Source: Streptomyces sp. NBC_00483 (GTDB lineage Bacteria > Actinomycetota > Actinomycetes > Streptomycetales > Streptomycetaceae). From it: DNA of 64,000 bases. The notes beneath the pieces are model-generated. The model worked only from the letters and a program-made list of their open reading frames with translations. It was not told the origin of the DNA and did no database searches. The stretch's first letter is position 1. Each line of letters starts with the position of its first letter. Both the position numbers and the translations under genes were made by a program. This document shows, piece by piece, positions 24,537-33,459 of this stretch. The DNA is taken from contig NZ_CP107880.1 in NCBI RefSeq assembly GCF_036013745.1, positions 5,828,001-5,892,000 of the forward strand, read 5' to 3'.

Positions 24537-25931
24537 TCAGCACAGCGATATGACCTCCCCGGCTTCCTCCGCCCATGTGGCCAGCGGGCGGAAACCGGCC
24601 GGTCCGCATTCGCCGAACACCGTCACCGGAGCGCCTCCCGAGACGGCGACCAGGCGCCACAGGCCGGGGGACGCCGCCGCGTGCGCGGTGAGGGGGAGCC
24701 CCGACTTGCCTTCGCTGTCCGCCAGTTGCCAGTGCCCGGCCGGGTCCCGCGTCGGTATCACCTCCGCGAGCGTCACCGGCCAGGACTCCAGCCAGGGGTC
24801 GGCCGCGAGCGCCGTTCCGTAGGCGGCGAGGCCGGTGGTGACGTCAACTCCCTTGGGACGTATGCCGTCCGACTCGGCCGGGGCGAACTGCTCGCCCAGC
24901 TCTGCCCGGAGGGCCCCTGCTCCCGGATACGCCGACACCGCGGCGTCGAGCGTGCGCCCGGTCGGCAGGGCGAGCGCCGGTGCGCGGCCGGCCGCCCCGT
25001 AGGAGAGGAGCAGTACGGTGCGCGCGCTCTGCGTGCCGTGCAGCCATGCCCGGCGCGTGGTGAGGTGGCCGTCCGCCGTGTCGTACTGGGCGAGGATGAG
25101 CCAGCGGTCGCGCACCGGTGGCTCTCTGTCCGAAGCCGGCAGGCCCACGCGCGATCGGACCGTCGCCGCCAGGTCGTCGGGCAGGGCGTCGCGGCGCAAC
25201 CAGCCCTGGTCGAGGAGGTGGAGCAGCGCGCACGCCTCGAGCAGCCGCACCGGCCAACCGGGCCCGGACGCCGGGATCGCCCCCAACTCTCTTACGCGCG
25301 CGGCAAGTCCGGGCGCCTGCGCGTCGACCATGCGCGCGGCCGTCTCCTCCCACAGCCCGTAACCCGACTGCTCAGCCTGTGCGAGGCCGCCGCGCAGCAG
25401 GTCGGCGAGGCGCTGCTCCAGCTCTGTCGCGCCCGCCGTGATCCGCTGGGCGCGGCGCTCGGCTCTGCGCCGGGCCGCATCCGGATCCGCCGCGGCGCCG
25501 CCCGATCCGGCCGCCGACGCATCGGTCTGCTGGGACTCGGCCCGCTTCTGCCGCCCCGCCAGCCATGGCTCGGCCCACTCCGGTGGCGACTGGTCGGCCG
25601 GCACCTGCGCATCGCCGCCCGCCCAGAGCAGCAAGAGCCCGAGCGCGTGCTTGCACGGGAACTTGCGGCTCGGGCAACTGCACTTGTACCCCGGCCCGTT
25701 CGACCCCGCGGCGCCCGCGCCGATGTCCACGATCGTCTGGTACGGCTTGCTGCCGCTCCCCTTGCACAGTCCCCATACCGCCCCCTCGTCCGAATTCCCC
25801 ACGCCCGCGGAACTCCCGGTCCCCGACCACGGGCCCGGCCCCCCGAGCTTGCTTCCCGCCTTGCGTGACGCGGCGTCAGGCGCCAGTGCGAGCACCTGAT
25901 CCGTCGTCCAGCGCACCCCCAGCTGATTCAT
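24537..25931 (-). CDS. SWIM zinc-finger protein (YehQ-like)
   Basis: 464 residues. The SWIM motif CSCPSRKFPCKHALGLLLLW (CxC...CxH) lies near residues 82-95, preceded by VWGLCKGSGSKPYQTIVD. The remainder is helical with a C-terminal domain of unknown fold. SWIM domains bind DNA or proteins. The E. coli counterpart YehQ lies with YehL (MoxR), YehM (DUF5682) and YehP (VWA). ATG 25931 is seven bases after the -10 TAACGT of a PafBC-type promoter, so the transcript is probably leaderless; GAGGAC just before the ATG is too close to be a normal ribosome site. It is divergent from the MoxR gene. Confidence 0.87.
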   Translation of the reverse strand: MNQLGVRWTTDQVLALAPDAASRKAGSKLGGPGPWSGTGSSAGVGNSDEGAVWGLCKGSGSKPYQTIVDIGAGAAGSNGPGYKCSCPSRKFPCKHALGLLLLWAGGDAQVPADQSPPEWAEPWLAGRQKRAESQQTDASAAGSGGAAADPDAARRRAERRAQRITAGATELEQRLADLLRGGLAQAEQSGYGLWEETAARMVDAQAPGLAARVRELGAIPASGPGWPVRLLEACALLHLLDQGWLRRDALPDDLAATVRSRVGLPASDREPPVRDRWLILAQYDTADGHLTTRRAWLHGTQSARTVLLLSYGAAGRAPALALPTGRTLDAAVSAYPGAGALRAELGEQFAPAESDGIRPKGVDVTTGLAAYGTALAADPWLESWPVTLAEVIPTRDPAGHWQLADSEGKSGLPLTAHAAASPGLWRLVAVSGGAPVTVFGECGPAGFRPLATWAEEAGEVISLC

Positions 25932-25938
25932 GTCCTCG

Positions 25939-25961
25939 ACGTTAGATCCCGCCACTGACAA
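25939..25961 (-). promoter_or_regulatory. PafBC/RecA-NDp type DNA-damage promoter of the SWIM-DUF5691 arm
   Basis: On the minus strand TTGTCAGTG (25961-25953), eight bases, then TAACGT (25944-25939) is an exact match to TTGTCRGTG-N8-TAnnnT. The start codon of the SWIM gene (25931) is seven bases beyond the -10. The TTGTCAGTG block is part of a 14-bp arm repeated in inverted orientation at 26009-26022. Confidence 0.85.
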
Positions 25962-26008
25962 TCCGTCCGCCAACGGCTCCGACCTGCGGTGATTGCGTGG
26001 CCGAGGTC

Positions 26009-26033
26009 GATTGTCAGTGGCGTGGTGCACCGT
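26009..26033 (+). promoter_or_regulatory. Near-consensus damage promoter of the MoxR-DUF5682-VWA arm
   Basis: GATTGTCAGTGGCG (26009-26022) is the exact inverted copy of 25950-25963. Reading toward the MoxR gene gives TTGTCAGTG, N8, CACCGT (26028-26033), which differs from TAnnnT only at the first base. The transcript would have a leader of about 70 bases before ATG 26110. The two arms would be jointly controlled. Confidence 0.65.
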
Positions 26034-26109
26034 GGAATCCATCACGCGACGAGAGCGGTCGAGGGCTCGTCGTGCGGATTCGAGTTGGGCGAGTTGGAGG
26101 GGGACAGCC

Positions 26110-27279
26110 ATGACCATTTCCGTCGAGAGCCAGACCGAGAACCAGACCGAGAGCCAGACCGGGAACGGGGCCGGGAGTCAGGGCGGGGGCCAGGTCGCGG
26201 ACGAGGTGCTGCGGGCGCACGCCGAGGACGCGTTCGCGGAGGAACTCGCGGCGCTCGCCGCACAGGACGACCGGCCGCGGCCGGCCCGCTGGCGCATGTC
26301 GCCGTGGGCCGTCGCGACGTATCTGCTCGGCGGCACGCTGCCCGACGGCACGGTGATCTCGCCGAAATACGTGGGCCCGCGCCGCATCGTCGAGGTCGCC
26401 GTGACGACACTGGCGACCGACCGGGCGCTGCTCCTGCTCGGCGTGCCCGGCACCGCCAAGACCTGGGTGTCCGAGCATCTCGCCGCCGCCGTGAGCGGGG
26501 ATTCGACGCTGCTGGTGCAGGGCACGGCGGGGACGCCGGAGGAGGCCATCCGCTACGGCTGGAACTACGCGCAGCTGCTGGCCAACGGCCCGAGCAGGGA
26601 CGCCCTCGTGCCGAGCCCGGTCATGCGGGCGATGGCGGAGGGGATGACCGCGCGCGTCGAGGAACTGACGCGTATCCCGGCCGATGTGCAGGACACACTG
26701 ATCACGATCCTGTCCGAGAAGACCTTGCCGATACCGGAGTTGGGGCAGGAGGTGCAGGCCGTGCGCGGCTTCAACCTCATCGCCACGGCCAACGACCGGG
26801 ACCGCGGGGTCAACGATCTGTCGAGCGCGCTGCGGCGCCGGTTCAACACGGTCGTGCTGCCGCTGCCCGCGAGCGTGGAGGACGAGGTCGACATCGTCTC
26901 GCGGCGGGTCGACCAGGTCGGCCGCGCACTGGAACTGCCCAGCGCGCCCGACGGGATGGACGAGATCCGCCGCGTCGTCACCGTCTTCCGCGAGCTGCGC
27001 GACGGTGTGACGGCCGACGGGCGGACGAAGGTGAAGTCCCCCAGCGGCACGCTGTCGACCGCCGAGGCCATCTCCGTCGTCACCAACGGCCTTGCGCTGT
27101 CCGCCCACTTCGGGGACGGCGTGCTGCGTCCCTCCGACGTGGCCGCCGGAATCCTCGGGGCCGTCGTGCGTGATCCGGCGGCGGACCGGGTCGTCTGGCA
27201 GGAGTACCTGGAGGCCGTGGTGCGCGAGCGCGACGGCTGGAAGGACTTCTACCGGGCCTGCCGAGAGGTGAGCGCATGA
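26110..27279 (+). CDS. MoxR-family AAA+ ATPase (YehL-like)
   Basis: 389 residues. A low-complexity acidic/Gln N-terminus precedes the AAA+ core. Walker A is LLGVPGTAKTWVSEHL (about residues 109-124). Sensor 1 is NLIATANDRD and the arginine-finger region is LSSALRRRFNTVVLPLP. The Walker B position reads ARVEELTRIPADVQ, with Glu-Glu instead of the usual Asp-Glu, which may be a subfamily feature. MoxR ATPases act as chaperones that remodel partners with VWA-domain proteins. ATG 26110 has GGAGGGGG upstream. Its stop overlaps the DUF5682 start (ATGA), and the VWA gene follows with the same overlap, so the three products are made together. Confidence 0.9.
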   Translation: MTISVESQTENQTESQTGNGAGSQGGGQVADEVLRAHAEDAFAEELAALAAQDDRPRPARWRMSPWAVATYLLGGTLPDGTVISPKYVGPRRIVEVAVTTLATDRALLLLGVPGTAKTWVSEHLAAAVSGDSTLLVQGTAGTPEEAIRYGWNYAQLLANGPSRDALVPSPVMRAMAEGMTARVEELTRIPADVQDTLITILSEKTLPIPELGQEVQAVRGFNLIATANDRDRGVNDLSSALRRRFNTVVLPLPASVEDEVDIVSRRVDQVGRALELPSAPDGMDEIRRVVTVFRELRDGVTADGRTKVKSPSGTLSTAEAISVVTNGLALSAHFGDGVLRPSDVAAGILGAVVRDPAADRVVWQEYLEAVVRERDGWKDFYRACREVSA

Positions 27280-29606
27280 CGACACCGACCACGGGCCCCG
27301 CGCTGCTCGGCGTGCGGCACCACGGGCCCGGCTCCGCGCGCGCCGTGCGCTCCGCGCTCGATGCCGCGGAACCGCGGATCGTTCTGATCGAAGGGCCGCC
27401 AGAGGCCGATGGTCTGGTGCCGCTCGCCGCCGAGGCCGGCATGCGGCCGCCGGTCGCACTGCTCGCGCACGTCGTGGACGAGCCGGGGCGGTCCGCGTTC
27501 TGGCCGTTCGCCGAGTTCTCGCCCGAATGGGTCGCGATCCGCTGGGCGTTGGAGCGCGACGTGCCGGTGCGCTTCATCGACCTCCCGGCCGCGCACAGCC
27601 TGGCGATGCGGTCGGAGGACGACAAGGGGGAGGAGGCGGCGGAGGACGAGGGGGACTCCGTGCGCGTGGACCCCCTGCGGGTCCTCGCCGAGACCGCCGG
27701 GTACGACGACGCGGAGCGCTGGTGGGAGGACGTCGTCGAGCACCGGGACGGCGACGCCTTCGCCGCGCTCGGCGAGGCGATGGGCGCGCTGCGGGAGACG
27801 TGCGGGGACGGCGGACACGAGCGCGATCTGGTGCGCGAGGCGTACATGCGACTCCAAGTGCGCGCGGCCCAGCGTGAGTTCGCGGACGACGTGGCCGTCG
27901 TGTGCGGGGCGTGGCACGTGCCCGCGCTGCGGCAGCGGACGACCGTCGCGGCCGACCGCGCCCTGCTCAAGGGGCTGCCGAAGGCGAAGGTCGACATGAC
28001 GTGGGTGCCGTGGACGCACCGGCGCCTGGCCCGCGTCAGCGGATACGGGGCGGGGATCGACTCGCCCGGCTGGTACGGGCACCTGTTCAGCGCGCCCGAC
28101 CGGCCCGTGGAGCGCTGGCTGACGAAGGTCGCCGGGCTGCTGCGCGATGAGGACCGCATCGTGTCCTCCGCCCATGTCATCGAGGCCGTACGACTCGCGG
28201 AGACCCTCGCCGTGATGCGCGGGCGGCCGCTCGCGGGGCTCACGGAGACCACCGACGCGGTGCGGGCCGTGCTGTGTGAGGGCTCGGACGTACCGCTGGC
28301 GCTCATCCACGACAAGCTGGTGGTCGGCGACGTGCTGGGGGAGGTGCCCGAGGCGGCGCCCGCGGTGCCGTTGCAGCGCGATCTCACGCGGCAGCAGCGT
28401 TCCCTGCGGCTCAAACCGGCCGCCGCGGAGAAGGAGTTGGACCTCGATCTACGGGGTGACACCGACGCCGCGCGCAGCCGCCTGCTGCACCGGCTGCGGC
28501 TCCTGGGCGTGGCCTGGGGAGAGCCGGCGAGATCGGCTCGCGGCTCCACCGGCACCTTCCGCGAGTCGTGGCGGCTGCGCTGGGAGCCGGAGCTGTCCGT
28601 GCGGGTCGCGGAGGCCGGGGTGTGGGGGACGACCGTGCTCGCCGCCGCGACCGTCAAGGCGGAGACGGACGCGATCGCCGCGCGGGCGCTCTCCGACGTC
28701 ACGGCGCTCGCCGAGGTCTGCCTGCTCGCGGGGCTCGCGGACGCGCTGCCGACGGTGATGCGGATCCTCGCCGACCGCGCCGCCCTCGACGCGGACGTCG
28801 GTCACCTCGCCGGCGCCCTGCCCGCCCTGGTCCGCGCCCTGCGCTACGGCGACGTGCGCGGCACCGACACCGAAGCCCTCGCCGACGTGGCGGCGGGCCT
28901 CGCCGAGCGGGTCTTCGTCGGCCTGCCCCCGGCGTGCGCGGGGCTCGACACGGAGGCGGCCGAGGAGATGCGCGGTCATGTCGACGCGGTGCACTCGGCC
29001 GTCGCGCTCCTGGAGGACAGCGGCGTGCGCGAGCGCTGGCGGACCGTGCTGCGCGTGCTCGCGGAGCGGGACGGCGTGGCCGGGGTGATCCAGGGGCGGT
29101 GCGCGCGGGTTCTGCTCGACGAGGGCGTGCTCGACGAGGAGGACGCGGCCCGGCTGATGAGCCTCGCCCTCTCGCCCGGCACCGCGCCGGCCGACGCGGC
29201 GGCGTGGATCGAGGGCTTCGTCGGCGGCGGTTCGGGCGGCGGGCTGCTCCTGGTGCACGACGAGCGGCTCCTGGCCCTGGTCGACGCGTGGCTGACGCGG
29301 GTGTCGGACGACGCGTTCACCGACGTACTGCCGTTGCTGCGGCGGACGTTCTCTGCGTACGAGCCGGGTGTGCGGCGGACTTTGGGCGAGCTGGTCCGGC
29401 GCGGGCCCTCCGAGGGCGGTCAGTCCCCGGTCACCGGTGGACCGCGCGGCTTCGGAGAGGAACTGGACGCGGAGCGGGCGGACGCGGTGCTGCCGGTGCT
29501 GCGCCTCCTACTCGGTGCGGGTGCGGGTGCGGGTGCGGGTACCGGTGGCGGCGGCAGTGGCGGAAACGACGAGGGCGACAACGGCCCTGAGGGGGCGGTG
29601 GCATGA
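27276..29606 (+). CDS. DUF5682 family protein (YehM-like)
   Basis: 776 residues. The N-terminus LLGVRHHGPGSARAVRSALD, then IVLIEGPPEADGL, is the DUF5682 hallmark (His-His-Gly and an E-G-P-P motif), resembling TraB/ChaN-like or erythromycin-esterase-like active-site loops. Further conserved pieces are VVCGAWHVPAL and WVPWTHRRLA. The C-terminal half is helical and ends in a Gly/Asp-rich tail (GAGAGAGTGGGGSGGNDEGD). Enzyme activity is unproven; the His-rich motifs suggest a hydrolase. It sits between the MoxR ATPase and VWA genes with four-base overlaps on both sides. Confidence 0.87.
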   Translation: MTTPTTGPALLGVRHHGPGSARAVRSALDAAEPRIVLIEGPPEADGLVPLAAEAGMRPPVALLAHVVDEPGRSAFWPFAEFSPEWVAIRWALERDVPVRFIDLPAAHSLAMRSEDDKGEEAAEDEGDSVRVDPLRVLAETAGYDDAERWWEDVVEHRDGDAFAALGEAMGALRETCGDGGHERDLVREAYMRLQVRAAQREFADDVAVVCGAWHVPALRQRTTVAADRALLKGLPKAKVDMTWVPWTHRRLARVSGYGAGIDSPGWYGHLFSAPDRPVERWLTKVAGLLRDEDRIVSSAHVIEAVRLAETLAVMRGRPLAGLTETTDAVRAVLCEGSDVPLALIHDKLVVGDVLGEVPEAAPAVPLQRDLTRQQRSLRLKPAAAEKELDLDLRGDTDAARSRLLHRLRLLGVAWGEPARSARGSTGTFRESWRLRWEPELSVRVAEAGVWGTTVLAAATVKAETDAIAARALSDVTALAEVCLLAGLADALPTVMRILADRAALDADVGHLAGALPALVRALRYGDVRGTDTEALADVAAGLAERVFVGLPPACAGLDTEAAEEMRGHVDAVHSAVALLEDSGVRERWRTVLRVLAERDGVAGVIQGRCARVLLDEGVLDEEDAARLMSLALSPGTAPADAAAWIEGFVGGGSGGGLLLVHDERLLALVDAWLTRVSDDAFTDVLPLLRRTFSAYEPGVRRTLGELVRRGPSEGGQSPVTGGPRGFGEELDAERADAVLPVLRLLLGAGAGAGAGTGGGGSGGNDEGDNGPEGAVA

Positions 29607-30823
29607 CCGGCACCGGGAGCAGTACCGAGTCCAGCACCGAGCGGAACACGGACGAGCGCTTGCGCCGGTGGCGCCTCGTGCTCGGCGGGGCGGACGCGGA
29701 CGGCACAGGTTGCGGGCTCGAGGGGCAGGACGCCGCGATGGACGGCGCCCTCGCCGCGCTGTACGGCTCGGGCGGCGGCAAGCAACAGGGCGGGGGCAGC
29801 CGGAGCGCGGGGCTCGGGGCGTCCGCTCCTGCCGTGGCCCGCTGGCTCGGCGACATCCGGACCTACTTCCCGTCCTCCGTCGTCCAGGTCATGCAGCGGG
29901 ACGCCATCGACCGGCTCGGGCTTTCCACGATGCTGCTCGAACCGGAGATGCTGGAGGCCGTCGACGCGGACGTGCACCTCGTCGGCACGCTGCTCTCGCT
30001 CAACAAGGCGATGCCGGAGACGACGAAGGAGACGGCCCGCGCCGTCGTGCGCAAGGTCGTCGAGGACCTCGAGAAGAAGCTCGCGACGCGCACCCGCGCC
30101 ACCCTCACCGGCGCCCTCGACCGCAGCGCCCGCATCCAGCGGCCGCGCCACCACGACATCGACTGGAACCGCACGATCGCGGCCAACCTCAAGCACTACC
30201 TGCCCGAGTACCGCACGATCGTGCCCGAGCGGCTGATCGGATACGGGCGTGCGGCGCAGTCCGTGAAGAAGGAGGTCGTCCTCTGCATCGACCAGTCGGG
30301 CTCGATGGCGGCATCCGTCGTCTACGCCTCCGTGTTCGGCGCGGTGCTCGCCTCCATGCGCTCGATAACGACCCGGCTCGTCGTCTTCGACACGGCCGTC
30401 GTGGACCTGACGGACCAGCTCGACGACCCGGTCGACGTCCTGTTCGGCACCCAGCTCGGCGGCGGCACGGACATCAACCGGGCGCTCGCGTACTGCCAGT
30501 CGCAGATCACCCGCCCCGCCGAGACCGTCGTCGTCCTCATCTCCGACCTCTACGAAGGAGGCATCCGCAACGAGATGTTGAAGCGGGTCGCCGCGATGAA
30601 GGCGTCCGGCGTGCAGTTCGTGACGCTGCTCGCGCTCTCCGACGAGGGTGCGCCCGCCTACGACCGGGAACACGCGGCGGCGCTCGCGGGATTGGGCGCG
30701 CCGGCCTTCGCCTGCACCCCGGACCTGTTCCCCGACGTCATGGCAGCGGCCATCGAGAAGCGGCCCTTGCCGATACCGGACGCGGCATCGGAAAAGGGTG
30801 CACCCGCCGCGAACCGGATATGA
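29603..30823 (+). CDS. VWA-domain protein (YehP/CoxE-like)
   Basis: 406 residues. The helical N-terminal half (YFPSSVVQVMQRDAIDRLGL, LEPEMLEAVDADVHLVGTLL) is followed by a VWA domain with a complete MIDAS. DQSGSM is near residue 230, GGTDINRAL supplies the Thr, and ISDLYEGG the second Asp. The protein would bind a metal ion and act as the partner or client-adaptor of the MoxR ATPase two genes upstream. ATG 29603 overlaps the DUF5682 stop. It is the last gene of the plus-strand arm; the next gene starts 62 bases later with its own ribosome site. Confidence 0.9.
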   Translation: MTGTGSSTESSTERNTDERLRRWRLVLGGADADGTGCGLEGQDAAMDGALAALYGSGGGKQQGGGSRSAGLGASAPAVARWLGDIRTYFPSSVVQVMQRDAIDRLGLSTMLLEPEMLEAVDADVHLVGTLLSLNKAMPETTKETARAVVRKVVEDLEKKLATRTRATLTGALDRSARIQRPRHHDIDWNRTIAANLKHYLPEYRTIVPERLIGYGRAAQSVKKEVVLCIDQSGSMAASVVYASVFGAVLASMRSITTRLVVFDTAVVDLTDQLDDPVDVLFGTQLGGGTDINRALAYCQSQITRPAETVVVLISDLYEGGIRNEMLKRVAAMKASGVQFVTLLALSDEGAPAYDREHAAALAGLGAPAFACTPDLFPDVMAAAIEKRPLPIPDAASEKGAPAANRI

Positions 30824-30885
30824 GTACCCATCGGTAACAGGGGGCTTGCGCCGCATCCCTCGCCCCGTGCGAGGATTCGGCCACC

Positions 30886-32157
30886 GTGACTTCCCCTATG
30901 GCACTTCCCGCCCCCGTCGCTCGCCTGGTGCGTGCGACGGCAGGACGGCGTGCGCTGCAACTGGCGCTGCTGTTCGGTGGGTTGTTCGCCCTCGGGATCG
31001 TGTGCGGTGGCCGGGCGCAGGCGGACGGGGTGTCCGACGCCGGTTCGCTCGGTTCGGGTCACGTGGCGGTGCGGGAGCATGTCGCCGATTCCGTGGGGAA
31101 GTTGCGCGACGCGGGTTCCCGCGAGGCCCCGGCTCCCTCCGAGGCATCCAAGGTCGCCGAGTCCGCCAAGGCCACCGAGTCCGCCAAGGACACCGGGGCG
31201 TCCACGCACGCCAAGCCGACCGCGCCCACGCAGGGTCGGGAGGCGGCGCCCGCTACCGACCCCGCACCTGCACCTGCACCCGCGCCGGTTCGGCCCGCCG
31301 AGTCGACCCCGAACCCGGTCGACGCGCAGCACGCACCCGGCACCGACGCACCCAACGTCGAGGCACCCGGCGCCAAGCACGCGTCCGGCGTGCAGCACGT
31401 GTCAGACGTAAAGCGCCTGGCCCGCCCGCTGCACGACAAGCCCGCCGCTCCCGGCGACCCCGCCACCCGCACCACCACACCCACTCGCACCCTCACCCGA
31501 ACCCCCACCGCACCCGTGCAGGCGTACCTCACCGAGCCGCTGCGTCAGCACATCGAGGCGCTCGGGGGTGACCGGGCGCGGCTGCGTTCGGCCGTCGACG
31601 CGCTGCGGTATCTGACGGCGCCGGTCGGTGCCACCGTGCGCCAGGTGACGGGGCCCGTCGAGGAGCTGGCGACGCGCGCCGTCGCGGAGCTCGTCGGCGC
31701 GGTGCCGGAGCAGCTGACGCACGGCCGGCTCGGCGGGATCATCCGCATCGTGGATCCCGCAGACGCCCGGCCCGCGCCGCCCGTCGCGACCGCGCCGCAG
31801 CAGTCGGACGCCCCGGCGGTGCACGGCGACCGGCCCGCCACGGCCGAGAGCCGGTCCCACGCAGCGGTGAGCGGCCCGCAGGCGCCCGACGTCGCGCAGT
31901 TCGGCGACGTACAGAAGGCGGATGCGGGCACGCAGGCCGCGGCGCGTCCCGCGGCGCCCGTCGTGCCGCAGCGTCCCGACGGTGCGCCGTCGGCCGGCGC
32001 GAGCGCGGGCGACGGTGGTTCGACGCGCCACGGTGATCTGCACGCGGCGACGTTCGGCGGCCGTGCGCCCGTTCTGCTCGCGTCCGGCGCCACGGCGTCC
32101 GCGGGCACCGCGCCGGTGGTCGACCGGCTGCGCGACATTCCCGAATTCCCCGGCTAG
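30886..32157 (+). CDS. Secreted Pro/Ala-rich protein of unknown function
   Basis: 423 residues. An N-terminal signal peptide (ALQLALLFGGLFALGIVCGG, cleavage near AQA-DG) is followed by a low-complexity region rich in Ala, Pro, Lys and Thr. A helical segment, AYLTEPLRQHIEALGGDRAR then VDALRYLTAPVGATVRQVTG, occupies about residues 205-270, before another disordered tail. No enzymatic motif is seen. GTG 30886 has GAGGA ten bases upstream; the ATG four codons later is an alternative. It precedes another secreted repeat protein in the same direction, and both may belong to the cell surface. Confidence 0.75.
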   Translation: MTSPMALPAPVARLVRATAGRRALQLALLFGGLFALGIVCGGRAQADGVSDAGSLGSGHVAVREHVADSVGKLRDAGSREAPAPSEASKVAESAKATESAKDTGASTHAKPTAPTQGREAAPATDPAPAPAPAPVRPAESTPNPVDAQHAPGTDAPNVEAPGAKHASGVQHVSDVKRLARPLHDKPAAPGDPATRTTTPTRTLTRTPTAPVQAYLTEPLRQHIEALGGDRARLRSAVDALRYLTAPVGATVRQVTGPVEELATRAVAELVGAVPEQLTHGRLGGIIRIVDPADARPAPPVATAPQQSDAPAVHGDRPATAESRSHAAVSGPQAPDVAQFGDVQKADAGTQAAARPAAPVVPQRPDGAPSAGASAGDGGSTRHGDLHAATFGGRAPVLLASGATASAGTAPVVDRLRDIPEFPG

Positions 32158-32212
32158 GGCAGTCCCTCCCCGCCCGTGACCTGCCGCGCGGGGGCGGAAC
32201 AGGTCTGCCCAG
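32158..32212 (+). terminator. Possible hairpin between the two secreted-protein genes
   Basis: GGGCAG (32157-32162) can pair with CTGCCC near 32206-32211, and CCCCGCCC near 32168 with the GGGGGCG near 32193, giving a branched GC-rich stem after the stop codon at 32157. No T-run follows, so it is only a weak terminator candidate. Confidence 0.35.
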
Positions 32213-32245
32213 TCGTGAAGTGAATTCGAAGGAACTGACGTACCC

Positions 32246-33445
32246 ATGAACAAGAACATCCGCCGCTCCATCGTGATAGCCGCCGGCGTCTCCGGCGCCT
32301 GGGCCCTCGGCTCCGCCGTGGCCAGCGCCGACGAGCTGCCCGCGCACTCGCTGTCCGTGCCGGACGTCGCCGGCGACACCGTCTCCGACGTGCAGAACAC
32401 GACGTCGCAGGTGACGGACAAGGTCGCGGACACGGTCGACCACACCCAGGCGACCAACAAGGCCAAGACCGCCACCCAGCACGCCAAGGCCCAGGTCCAG
32501 TCGACCGCCCAGAAGGCGAAGTCCCAGGTCCAGGCCCCGCAGGTCAAGGCCCCCACCACCGACGTCGCCGGCGTCAAGGACAAGGTCGCCGGTCACGTCA
32601 CCGCCGCCCAGGGCCACGTCGCCGACACCCAGAAGCACGTGGCCGACGCCCAGGAGGGTGTCGACTACCTGTTCGGCCCGCTCGACGCCTTCGCCCCGCA
32701 GCTCCAGCAGGAGCTGACGCAGGCGGCGTCCCAGGCCCCCGCCTACGTCCAGGACAACGCCCGGAGCACCGTCCAGGGCACCGCCCAGAACGTCCGCACG
32801 AACACCGGCCCGGCCGTCGGCGAGACCGCCGACGCCGTGCTTCCGCCGGTCGCCGCCACCGCCGTGCACGGCGTGCTGCCGGTCGTCGGCCAGGCCCTCG
32901 GCGACGTGACCACCCTGGCGGGCGGCGCGGTCGGCGACGTGACGCCGTTCGCGCAGACCGTCGTCGGCGACAACGTCGCGCCCTTCGCGACCGGTGTCAC
33001 CGGCCAGGTCCAGCCGCTGGCGCAGGGCGTGGCCGGCGACAACGTGGCGCCCTTCGCGCAGAGCGTCGTCGGCAACGACGTCACCCCGTTCGCGGGCGGC
33101 GTCGTGGACTCCGTGCAGCCGCTCGTGCAGACGGTCGTCGACCACGTGCAGCCGGTCGTCGGCGGCGTCGGCACCAGCGCGCACGGCCTGGCGCAGGGCG
33201 TCACCGGCGACGTCCAGCCGCTCGCGCAGGGCCTGGTGGGCGACAACGTGGCCCCGTTCGTCCAGACCGTGGTCGGCGACAACGTCGCTCCGCTGGCCGG
33301 TGGCGTGACCCACGAGGTCGCCCCGTTCGCGCAGGACCTGACCGGCACCGTCACCGCCGACGCCCAGCCGCTCGCCGGCAACGCCGTCAGCGGCGTGCAG
33401 GGCGTCACCGGTTCCGTCGCGCCCAGCTACCTGCCCGGCGTCTGA
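32246..33445 (+). CDS. Secreted protein with 11-12-residue V-P-F-A-x-G-V-x-G-D repeats
   Basis: 399 residues. The signal peptide (MNKNIRRSIVIAAGVSGAWA, cleavage ASA-DEL) precedes an Ala/Lys/Gln-rich helical section (residues about 50-140). From about residue 225 to the end come roughly eleven copies of an 11-12-residue unit such as VAPFAQSVVGND or VQPLAQGVAGDN. Such period-11 repeats can form amphipathic helices or extended surface stalks. No catalytic motif is present. The AAGGAA ribosome site is upstream of ATG 32246, and two strong hairpins follow the stop. It is likely exported to the cell surface; the function is not known. Confidence 0.8.
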   Translation: MNKNIRRSIVIAAGVSGAWALGSAVASADELPAHSLSVPDVAGDTVSDVQNTTSQVTDKVADTVDHTQATNKAKTATQHAKAQVQSTAQKAKSQVQAPQVKAPTTDVAGVKDKVAGHVTAAQGHVADTQKHVADAQEGVDYLFGPLDAFAPQLQQELTQAASQAPAYVQDNARSTVQGTAQNVRTNTGPAVGETADAVLPPVAATAVHGVLPVVGQALGDVTTLAGGAVGDVTPFAQTVVGDNVAPFATGVTGQVQPLAQGVAGDNVAPFAQSVVGNDVTPFAGGVVDSVQPLVQTVVDHVQPVVGGVGTSAHGLAQGVTGDVQPLAQGLVGDNVAPFVQTVVGDNVAPLAGGVTHEVAPFAQDLTGTVTADAQPLAGNAVSGVQGVTGSVAPSYLPGV

Positions 33446-33459
33446 CCGACGCGACGGTG

